49,470 bases of DNA, taken from the NCBI RefSeq assembly GCF_902497875.1, contig NZ_CABVHY010000041.1, positions 1 through 49,470 on the forward strand, read 5' to 3'. Below the pieces are notes generated by a model that saw only the letters and a program-made list of their open reading frames with translations, searched no databases and was not told the DNA's origin. Source of the stretch: Pseudomonas fluorescens (lineage in GTDB: Bacteria > Pseudomonadota > Gammaproteobacteria > Pseudomonadales > Pseudomonadaceae). Numbering within the stretch: the first letter of the stretch is position 1; every line of letters begins with the position of its first letter. Positions 7,844-14,443 of this stretch are shown here, one piece after another. The translations under genes and the position numbers were made by a program.

Positions 7844-9085
7844 TCAGGCGGCATGGGGCGCAAGGCCCTGCATGTCGATCGAGGTACTGCGTTGGCCAAT
7901 CATTTCACTGAGCAGCCGGGCGCTGCCACTGGCCAAGGTGAAGCCCAGCGCGCCATGACCCAGGTTAAGCCAAAGGTTGCGATAGACACTGGCGCCGATC
8001 AGCGGCACGCCGCTGGGGGTGGCCGGGCGCATGCCGGCCCATTCAATGGCAGCGTCGTAGTCCCCGGCATTCGGGAAGGTGGCACAGGCCTGGCGTTTCA
8101 TCAGCGCCAGACGTTTGGGATCAACCGCTGGATCGAACCCGACGATGTCCACCATCGCCGCTATCCGCAATTGCTCGCCGATGCGGGCATAAACCATCTT
8201 GCGGTCGTAATCGGTGATGCTGATGTCCGGCGCGCGATGTTGCGCACCAATCGGCACGGTGAGGCTGTAACCCTTGAGCGGATAAAGCGGCACCTGCACG
8301 CCCGGCAGCGCCAGTGCCGGACTGCGATGACCGGCGGCGATCACCAGTTGCTCGACCGGCAGGACTTCGCCACCCATTTCGATAGCCTGCACCGCGCCGT
8401 TGCCATGACGAATGCCCGTCACCGTACGACCCAGTAGAAATTCGCAGCGACCGGAAGTCTTGAGCTTCGTCGCCAGTTGCTGGCAGAAAGCGTGACAGTC
8501 ACCGACCTCTTCGTCAGGGGTGTAGATCGCGCCGACAAAGGGCGAGTCGGCCAGGGTGGGCTCCAACTGTGCGCAGTCGGCCTGAGACAAAACTTGCTGG
8601 TGCCGGGTATCGGCCAGGTTGTGCCGGGCATGGGCAAAACTGCCCGACTGGCGGAAGGTCACCAACTTGCCGTTGCGCCGCCAGTTGAAGCCATCGAGGT
8701 GATCTTCTTCACGCCAGCATTGCAGCGTGCTCTGGCTCAACAAGGCCAGCCGCAGCAGATGGCCAGCGTTCCTGCGGTTCACTGAAGTGCGGCACGCGCC
8801 TAGGAACGACGCCATCCAGCGCCATTGTGCCGGGTCGAAACGCGGGCGCAGCTTTAACGGCGAATCACCGCGCAACATCCAGCCGATCGCCTGCAAGGGC
8901 ACGCCGGCATCCGCCAGCGGCGCGACGTAGCGATAGGAAAGTTGGCCGCCATTGGCGAAACTGGTTTCGCTGCCCAGCGAGTCCCGCGCCTCGACCAGGG
9001 TCACCTCAAAACCGTCGCGAACCAGCGCGTAGGCCGTTGCCAAGCCGATTACGCCACCTCCGATGATGCAAACCCGCTGAGCCAT
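7844..9085 (-). CDS. D-amino-acid dehydrogenase-like FAD oxidoreductase (DadA family)
   Basis: A 413-residue DAO-family flavoprotein. The FAD motif is at the N terminus (CIIGGGVIGLATAYAL, then VTLVEARDSLGSETSFANGG), and the C-terminal part shows the DadA signature WAGMRPATPSGVPLIG followed by NLWLNLGHGALGFTLASGSA. DadA enzymes oxidise D-amino acids to imino/keto acids at the inner membrane and feed electrons to the respiratory chain. Substrate range cannot be read from sequence, and the gene is probably not the catabolic dadA of the alanine operon because no dadX racemase follows. The ATG at 9085 has AAGGA upstream. It heads an apparent operon with ridA and a binding protein and is divergent from a LysR gene. 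Confidence 0.88.
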   Translation of the reverse strand: MAQRVCIIGGGVIGLATAYALVRDGFEVTLVEARDSLGSETSFANGGQLSYRYVAPLADAGVPLQAIGWMLRGDSPLKLRPRFDPAQWRWMASFLGACRTSVNRRNAGHLLRLALLSQSTLQCWREEDHLDGFNWRRNGKLVTFRQSGSFAHARHNLADTRHQQVLSQADCAQLEPTLADSPFVGAIYTPDEEVGDCHAFCQQLATKLKTSGRCEFLLGRTVTGIRHGNGAVQAIEMGGEVLPVEQLVIAAGHRSPALALPGVQVPLYPLKGYSLTVPIGAQHRAPDISITDYDRKMVYARIGEQLRIAAMVDIVGFDPAVDPKRLALMKRQACATFPNAGDYDAAIEWAGMRPATPSGVPLIGASVYRNLWLNLGHGALGFTLASGSARLLSEMIGQRSTSIDMQGLAPHAA

Positions 9086-9192
9086 GTCAGTCCTTAGCCG
9101 CCATTGATACGAGCTTCAGATTAGGACCAGGTGACAGGCGCGGAACAATGAATAAAGATGCGCTAACCATAAACAAAGGTTATGGACTTGCC

Positions 9193-10107
9193 ATGCGATT
9201 GCGACATATCGAGATCTTTCAGGCCATCCGCCAGACCGGCTCGGTCAGCGGCGCGGCGCAACTGCTGCACGTCTCGCAGCCAGCAGTGACCAAGGTCCTG
9301 CAGCACGCCGAGCTGCAATTGGGCTTCCCGTTGTTCCTGCGAGTGCGCGGCAAACTGCAAGCCACCCCCGAGGCGCTGGAGCTGGAGCGCGAGGTCGACA
9401 AGGTCACCGAAAGCCTGCAGGGCGTACGGCGCCTGGCCCAGAGCCTGCGCCGCGACCCGGGCCACAGCTTGCGCATAGGTGCCACCCCGGCGCTGGCCTT
9501 GTCGCTGCTGCCACCGACGATCAGCGAATGGACCCGGCGTTACCCGGACATCGTCTGCGAGCTGTCCAGCGCCCACAGTCGCGAACTGGTGCAGAACCTG
9601 TTGATGCGCGAGATTGATGTCGCCCTCAGCCTGCAGCCGCCGGATCACCCAGGACTCAAAGCGCAGGCGTTGGCTCATGGCGTGCTGGTGGTGTTGGCGC
9701 CCATCGATTACTGGGCTGACGAGAGCAAGGGCAAACCGTTGCCGTTGATGGAGCTGGCGAATGCGCCGTTGATTGGCTTGTCCAGTGCCGATCCGCTGTC
9801 GGCGAAACTCGACAGCTACCTGAAAGCCGTCGAACCGCCACCGCGGATCAGCATTGCCGTGCAGACTTATTCACTGGCCAGGGCCATGGTCGAATCCGGC
9901 GCAGGGCTGGCGGTGATCGATCCGTTCACCGCCCTCGGCGCCTCGCCCGCCACCACCGCTATCCGCCCGCTGGCTCCGGCGCTGCCGATCAGCCTGTACG
10001 CCGTGACCCGCGCCAATGAAGCGCCTGCACACACCCTGAGCAGTCTGCTGGCGATTTTCAGCAGCCGGGCTCAGGAGCAGTTGGATCGGTTGATGGATAA
10101 GGGTTGA
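9193..10107 (+). CDS. LysR family transcriptional regulator
   Basis: A 304-residue LysR regulator. The winged helix is at residues 1-60 (MRLRHIEIFQAIRQTGSVSG, then AAQLLHVSQPAVTKVLQHAE), followed by a linker helix and a two-lobed effector domain starting near SLRIGATPALALSLLPP. I chose the ATG at 9193, where homologues begin; an in-frame ATG at 9148 would add 15 atypical residues. It is divergent from the DadA-ridA-binding-protein run across a ~107-bp gap, the usual arrangement for a LysR protein controlling its neighbour. The effector, possibly an amino acid, is inferred only from that context. Confidence 0.92.
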   Translation: MRLRHIEIFQAIRQTGSVSGAAQLLHVSQPAVTKVLQHAELQLGFPLFLRVRGKLQATPEALELEREVDKVTESLQGVRRLAQSLRRDPGHSLRIGATPALALSLLPPTISEWTRRYPDIVCELSSAHSRELVQNLLMREIDVALSLQPPDHPGLKAQALAHGVLVVLAPIDYWADESKGKPLPLMELANAPLIGLSSADPLSAKLDSYLKAVEPPPRISIAVQTYSLARAMVESGAGLAVIDPFTALGASPATTAIRPLAPALPISLYAVTRANEAPAHTLSSLLAIFSSRAQEQLDRLMDKG

Positions 10108-10125
10108 TCGCGGGGCCTGCTACAC

Positions 10126-10224
10126 GATCGTAGCCTGCGGCAGCTCCTACGGGATGTGCGTTTCGCCAATGACATTGGAGAATCGGCGTAGGAGCTGCCG
10201 AAGGCTCGGGCCGCCGATCTTTTC
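10126..10224. repeat. REPIN, family B
   Basis: Left arm GATCGTAGCCTGCGGCAGCT, right arm GTAGGAGCTGCCGAAGGCTC ending near GATCTTTTCT. It fills the gap between the convergent LysR and hemolysin III genes. Confidence 0.85.
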
Positions 10225-10226
10225 TC

Positions 10227-10844
10227 TCACAACACATAAAACAGGATCGCCACGAAATGCAGCAAACTCCCGGCGATGACGAACAAATGCCAGATCCCAT
10301 GGGCATGACGCAAGCGACTGTCGAGGGCGAAGAAAATAATACCCACGGTGTACAACACCCCGCCCGACGCCAGCCAGGCAAAACCGGCCGTGCCCAGCGC
10401 CGCCAGCAACGGCTTGACCGCCACCAGCACGATCCAGCCCATCACCGCGTAGATCACGATCGATAGAATCCGCGCCTCGGAGCGCGGCTTGATCTCTTGC
10501 AGGATACCGATGATCGCCAGGCCCCAGACAATACCGAACAAGGTCCAGCCCCAAGGGCCACGCAAGGTAACCAGACAGAATGGCGTATAACTCCCGGCGA
10601 TCAGTAGATAGATCGAAAAATGATCGACCTTTTGCATGATGGTTTTCTTGCGCCCCTGCACGCTGTGATACACCGTCGAGGCGCTATACAACACCAGCAA
10701 GGTGAAACCATAAATCGCCACGCTGACAATCTTCCAGGGGCTACCGTCCAGACTGGCAACCACCAGCAACCAGACTGTCCCGATACACGCCGCGACCGCA
10801 CCCACCAGATGCGTCCAGGCGTTGAATCTTTCCCCGTGATACAT
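10227..10844 (-). CDS. Hemolysin III family (YqfA/PAQR-like) membrane protein
   Basis: A 205-residue protein with about seven membrane helices. Family motifs are the N-terminal MYHGERFNAWTHLVGA, the SASTVYHSVQGRKK block with an H that can bind metal, HFSIYLLIAGSYTPF after the third helix and the terminal HAHGIWHLFVIAGSLLHF histidine cluster. The family was named after a Bacillus hemolysin and is related to PAQR receptors; in proteobacteria the function is not settled and the hemolysin label should not be taken as proof of toxicity. The start at 10844 has GGAG upstream; the longer frame extends into a repeat. It stands alone between two REPINs. Confidence 0.9.
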   Translation of the reverse strand: MYHGERFNAWTHLVGAVAACIGTVWLLVVASLDGSPWKIVSVAIYGFTLLVLYSASTVYHSVQGRKKTIMQKVDHFSIYLLIAGSYTPFCLVTLRGPWGWTLFGIVWGLAIIGILQEIKPRSEARILSIVIYAVMGWIVLVAVKPLLAALGTAGFAWLASGGVLYTVGIIFFALDSRLRHAHGIWHLFVIAGSLLHFVAILFYVL

Positions 10845-10893
10845 GCGCCACTCTCCTCGAAACTCGTTACAACATCGTATACACACATTCCCC

Positions 10894-10976
10894 GTAGGAG
10901 CTGCCGCAGGCTGCGATCTTTTGATCTTCAGCGCCAGAGAGGTCGCTAAAAGATCGCAGCCTGCGGCAGCTCCTAC
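10894..10976. repeat. REPIN, family B (well preserved)
   Basis: Left arm GTAGGAGCTGCCGCAGGCTG, right arm its inverse ending CTGCGGCAGCTCCTAC. The ~20-base arms match almost perfectly, so this is the best representative of the family in the window. It lies between divergent genes. Confidence 0.92.
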
Positions 10977-11040
10977 AAAAGCACACACCAGGCTCCCACT
11001 AGTTGGGCACAATCAACTCATTCGAATAAGAGTCCGCGCC

Positions 11041-11523
11041 ATGCTGATCGATGAAGAGTTGACCCTGAAAAAGCTCGAGGTATTCCTGGCCTTCATGCGC
11101 ACCGGCAACCTGGCGCGGGCAGCGGTTGAGTTGCAGACCAGCAACGTCAGCGTGCATCGGGCCATCCACTCCCTGGAAAGCGCCTTGCGCTGCCCGCTGT
11201 TCAAACATGAAGGGCGCAACCTGACGCCACTGGAAAGCGCCTATGTGCTGGAAGAGCGCGCCCAGAAACTGATCCAGGACGTGGTCGAAACCGTGCGTCT
11301 GACCCGCGAAGCCGCCGGATTCTCCGCAGAGCGTTTCAAGCTGGGCTCGTTGTATTCACTGACGGTCAAGACCGTGCCACAACTGATCATGGGTCTGAAA
11401 ATCCGCAGCAGCGAGTTGAATATCGACCTGATTCTCGGCTCAAATATCGATCAGAACATCCGGTTGGAACGTAGCGAGCCGTCGCGTCCGGTGAAGAACA
11501 CGTCCGGCCGCGCGGCGATGTAG
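11041..11523 (+). pseudogene. mdcR: Truncated LysR regulator, probable malonate-operon regulator MdcR (5' part)
   Basis: Starts with a normal LysR winged helix (MLIDEELTLKKLEVFLAFMR, then VSVHRAIHSLESALRCPLFK) and the beginning of the effector domain (FKLGSLYSLTVKTVPQLI, then DLILGSNID). At about base 11450 the homology stops: the remaining ~22 codons to the stop at 11523 are simply the reverse strand of the neighbouring mdcA fragment. Only about 140 of the ~300 residues expected for a LysR protein remain. The identification as MdcR rests on the facing mdcA stub and on this regulator type sitting convergent with the mdc operon in pseudomonads; both are inference. Effector domain lost, so normal regulation is unlikely. 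Confidence 0.75.
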
Positions 11524-12482
11524 TTCTCCATCCCCAGCTCAGTGCCGAAGCAATGCACACTCTCGACCCAGCCGCTTTCGATGGCCGGAATCAGGGTGGG
11601 ATGGGGGTTGAGGGTCCAGTTGCGGCAGATTTTGCCCTTGAGCCCGAGGGACTCGCCGTAGGTCGGCAGGATCAACTCGATGGCCGCCGTGTCGAAGCCG
11701 ATGCCATGGTTGAGCGACTGAACGTTGTGCTTCTCGTAGATGCCGCGGATCGCCATCATCGCCATCAACACATGCACCGGTTTGATGTGCCGTGGATCAC
11801 GGGTGAACAGCGGTTCGATGTAGAACGGCTTGTCGGCCACCACCACGAAGTCGACCCAGGAGGCGGGAATGTCCACGCGGGGCAACTCGCTAACGTCATC
11901 CACCAACTGGTTGACCTGGACAATCACGATGCCATCGCTGAAGGCTGCGGGTTCGATCAGCGCCGGGGTGTCTTCGGTGCTCGGCCCGGTGTAGATATTG
12001 CCCGCGCGGTCGGCCATGAATCCGGCCGAAAGCACCACGTTGGGAATCAAGTCCACCACCAGCCGGGCATAGAGTTCGATGTAGGTGTGGATCGCGCCGA
12101 TTTCCAACAGACCGTCTTCGAGCAACTGGCTGATGCGCAGGCTTTGGGTACCGGCGAAAGAGAAATCCAGCTTGCGGGCGATGCCGCGTTCGAACAGGTC
12201 CAGATGCTCGGACCGGCCAACGCTCGGCATGATCATGTGCAAATCGTGCAGCTTTGCCGGATCAGCCTTGGCCAGGGAGCGGGAAAGGAAGTCCGCCTGC
12301 TTCTGGTTATTGTCTTCAAGCACCACCCGGTCGCCGGGCATAATCAATGCTTCCAGCGCCGCGATAATCTTGTCGGTCGGCAACACCACACCATCGGCGA
12401 GACCCCGCACCAGTTCGAGGCGACGCTGCTTCTCGTTGCGCCGCCGCGTCCAGCGCGAGTCGGGGGATATTATTGTTGTCAT
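11451..12482 (-). pseudogene. mdcA: Malonate decarboxylase alpha subunit (MdcA), C-terminally truncated
   Basis: MdcA is the acyl-carrier-protein transferase subunit of biotin-independent malonate decarboxylase. The fragment begins MTTIISPDSRWTRRRNEKQR and is collinear with MdcA up to YIAARPDVFFTGRDGSLRSN, then RMF and a stop created at the junction. About 343 codons remain of roughly 550 expected. The ATG at 12482 has GGAG seven bases upstream, so expression signals are intact. None of mdcB, C, D, E, G, H, L or M is present; the next sequence is the inverted mdcR stub. The remaining protein lacks its C-terminal CoA-transferase half and cannot form a working enzyme, so I call it a pseudogene. 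Confidence 0.82.
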
Positions 12483-12590
12483 GCTCACTCCACGGGTTCG
12501 CTGTCGTGGAGCTACCTTAGGAGCGAATGATGGGGTGCATCAATCAAGCAAAGAAGCGGATTGTTACGGTCAGGGTAATGAATTGCCCCC

Positions 12591-12722
12591 TGTGGCGAGG
12601 GAGCTTGCTCCCGCTCGGCCGCGTAGCGGTCGTAGTCGGTTCATGGGGCTTGCCTGAAAAAATGTGCTGCGACTTTTTTGGGACCGCTTCGCAGTCCAGC
12701 GGGAGCAAGCTCCCTCGCCACA
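12591..12722. repeat. REPIN-like inverted repeat, family A
   Basis: Left arm TGTGGCGAGGGAGCTTGCTC, right arm GGGAGCAAGCTCCCTCGCCA followed by CA. The gene-free stretch 12483-12818 contains this repeat and otherwise only the upstream region of mdcA (12483-12590) and ~95 unremarkable bases (12723-12818). Confidence 0.9.
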
Positions 12723-12818
12723 TTTGAGTGGTTCGACTGGAGATCTACGTTGGCTGTTTGGCCGTCATCGCGCGGTGTTGAGATTGCCCCGAGCCAGCCT
12801 TCATGCACACAATCCAAT

Positions 12819-13244
12819 TCAAAGCCTGTTCATCACCTGTTGCACACGGACCAACAACTGCGAGGTGTTTTCAAGCAGCTGCGCAAGTAACGCCTCGTCC
12901 TCATCCATATAACCTTCATATTCCGCCAGATTGCGCCGTTCATGGCACAAGGCGAATAATCGGACCTGAATTTTATCCACATCGGCGGTATGGATCAGAC
13001 ACTGAAACACCAGATAACGCTTATCGGAGCGATAGCCGCACAATCGCAAGGCAGTCAATGCAATGGCATGGGCGGCGTTATAAGCCAGATCAAAACGACT
13101 GGCAAAGGAGAGTTGTGTTGCTTGCGCATCTTTCAAGCGGTCCATGGCCGAACGCATCAGCCCTTCACACTCCTTGCGATCGGACGGCTCGGCTTTCAGG
13201 CCGCCGCTATGTAGAAGATTCTCCAGGCTTGCGTTGCTGCCCAT
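12819..13244 (-). CDS. HEPN domain protein, partner of the nucleotidyltransferase
   Basis: A 141-residue, mostly helical protein from ATG 13244 with GGAG upstream. It has the look of a HEPN four-helix bundle: RFDLAYNAAHAIALTALRLC in the central helix pair and CHERRNLAEYEGYMDEDEAL in the last. The motif RNLAEY replaces the R-x4-6-H RNase motif of classical HepT toxins, so RNase activity is uncertain; it resembles the SAV_6107-type HEPN group instead. Its start overlaps the end of the nucleotidyltransferase gene by 38 bp, so the two are translated together. In known MNT-HEPN pairs one partner modifies the other by adenylylation; here that is inference from family and context. Confidence 0.75.
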   Translation of the reverse strand: MGSNASLENLLHSGGLKAEPSDRKECEGLMRSAMDRLKDAQATQLSFASRFDLAYNAAHAIALTALRLCGYRSDKRYLVFQCLIHTADVDKIQVRLFALCHERRNLAEYEGYMDEDEALLAQLLENTSQLLVRVQQVMNRL

Positions 13245-13848
13245 CCTTGGACTCCAGAGGGTTTTCACCCATCAGATTGATCTTGTCCTGTTGCGCTACC
13301 CGCTGAACGAAACTGTTACCGGCCGCCAGTTTGTTCGCCCAGTCTTCAGGGGTGTAGAGCGTCGGGTTGAGGGGACGGCCTAACTGCTCTTCCATTGGCA
13401 TCAACCGCTCCATCACTTCACTGTAGTGCAGCCCTGTACCGATCAGCATCAGATCTATGTCACTGGATGCGTTCGCCTGATCCTTGGCGATGGAGCCATA
13501 GACAAATGCCCATGTCAGTTGAGCTGCAAAGGGTGCCAACGCCATGCGCAGAGGTTCGGCAATACCGAAGGTTTTACGGGTAATGCCGAGCAGTTCCTGA
13601 TAGATCGAGCAATCGGGATTGGCTTGATAGTGGGTCTGGTTGCCCTGGCGCTTCATGATTAGCACGCCCGCCAACTGCAACCGCTCCAACTCGCGCATGA
13701 GGCTGCCTTTGCCAACCTGAGCCCAGCGAGCGATTTGATTGGCATAAAAGCTTTGGTCGGGTTTGCCAAAGAGCAAACCCAAGACTTTTTGCTGGGTTGA
13801 GGTAAATAACGCGTCGCTAAGAGACAGGCTTTGCACGGTCACAACCAA
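13207..13848 (-). CDS. Winged-helix/MNT nucleotidyltransferase fusion protein
   Basis: A protein of up to 213 residues. Residues ~10-80 form a winged helix (TSTQQKVLGLLFGKPDQSFY, then GKGSLMRELERLQLAG). Residues ~110-170 are a minimal nucleotidyltransferase core with VYGSIAKDQ and SSDIDLMLIG, giving the G-S...D-x-D metal-binding pattern (about S119, D130, D132). Architecture suggests one protein that both binds DNA and transfers a nucleotide, probably to the HEPN partner. The longest frame starts with TTG at 13848, right against the palindromes; GTG codons at 13842 and 13836 are alternatives and none has a clear ribosome site. Overlaps the HEPN gene downstream. Likely a toxin-antitoxin-type module. 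Confidence 0.82.
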   Translation of the reverse strand: MVVTVQSLSLSDALFTSTQQKVLGLLFGKPDQSFYANQIARWAQVGKGSLMRELERLQLAGVLIMKRQGNQTHYQANPDCSIYQELLGITRKTFGIAEPLRMALAPFAAQLTWAFVYGSIAKDQANASSDIDLMLIGTGLHYSEVMERLMPMEEQLGRPLNPTLYTPEDWANKLAAGNSFVQRVAQQDKINLMGENPLESKDGQQRKPGESST

Positions 13849-13850
13849 TG

Positions 13851-13888
13851 AGTCCCAAAAAGGGAACGATAGGTCCCTTTTTGGGACT
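13851..13888. promoter_or_regulatory. Double palindrome, probable operator of the MNT-HEPN module
   Basis: Two inverted copies of AGTCCCAAAAAGGGA / TCCCTTTTTGGGACT, perfect over 15 bp and separated by 8 bp. Each copy is itself a TCCC-N5-GGGA palindrome. It abuts the likely start of the winged-helix gene, the expected place for an autoregulatory site. It could alternatively form an RNA hairpin. Confidence 0.7.
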
Positions 13889-13930
13889 TATCAAGTTTTC
13901 AGGCGTTTCCTGGACACCTATGTTGTCTGT

Positions 13931-13963
13931 ACGGGCCGCTTCGCGAGCAAGCTCGCTCCCACA
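13931..13963. repeat. REP half-site, third type
   Basis: GGGCCGCTTCGCGAGCAAGC followed by TCGCTCCCACA, a single palindromic REP-like unit of the kind common between pseudomonad genes. It sits just downstream of chpC (convergent end). Confidence 0.6.
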
Positions 13964-13978
13964 AGGTTTGTGTCTGCC

Positions 13979-14443
13979 TCACTGGCTCTGAACCAGCCCC
14001 GCCTCCACCAACAACTCTTCCAGCCCCAGCAAGTCCGGCACTTTGGCCACTTGCTCGGCGATTTGCACCGCGGCTTTTTCCAGTGGGCACAGCGGCACGT
14101 CGACATAGCTCAGTTGGCTGTCGAGTTTGTAGGAGCGCGGTATGCCCTGCACCAGCAAGGCGATGAATTTGAGTTGCGGGCGGCCTCCCAGGGCATTGAG
14201 CACGACGATGCGCGCGCGGTCGCCGATCACGGTCTTGCTGCCGCAGGCGGATTCAAAACTGAGCAGCGGGATCTGCCGGTCGCGCCAGATCACCAGGCCC
14301 AGGTACCAGGGGGGCGTGTCGAGGTCGAAAGCCCCGGGTTGGTAGTCGATCAGTTCGGCGATGGCGACGTTGGGCAGGATCAGGTTGCGGTCGGCCAGGG
14401 GCAGCAGCAGCCCGGTGAGGTTGCTGGTGCGGTGATCAAGCAT
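13979..14443 (-). CDS. chpC: CheW-like adaptor of the pilus chemosensory system
   Basis: A 154-residue CheW-domain protein. Recognisable parts are the first sheet (TGLLLPLADRNLILPNVAIA), WYLGLVIWRDRQIPLLSFES, and ARIVVLNALGGRPQLKFIAL. CheW-type adaptors couple receptors to the histidine kinase; ChpC is the accessory adaptor of the Chp system in P. aeruginosa. The ATG overlaps the chpA stop by eight bases, so translation is coupled. In P. aeruginosa the methylesterase chpB lies between chpA and chpC; here nothing does. No chpD or chpE follows, and the next gene on this strand belongs to the MNT-HEPN pair. Confidence 0.85.
   Translation of the reverse strand: MLDHRTSNLTGLLLPLADRNLILPNVAIAELIDYQPGAFDLDTPPWYLGLVIWRDRQIPLLSFESACGSKTVIGDRARIVVLNALGGRPQLKFIALLVQGIPRSYKLDSQLSYVDVPLCPLEKAAVQIAEQVAKVPDLLGLEELLVEAGLVQSQ

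Noticed and set aside
10845..11012. N-terminal extension of the hemolysin III gene
   Set aside because: It would translate through a REPIN; the ATG at 10844 has a good ribosome site and matches the family's N terminus.
11013..11523. The LysR fragment as a short functional regulator
   Set aside because: Its last ~22 codons are antisense mdcA sequence and the effector domain is missing, so it is better described as a broken gene.
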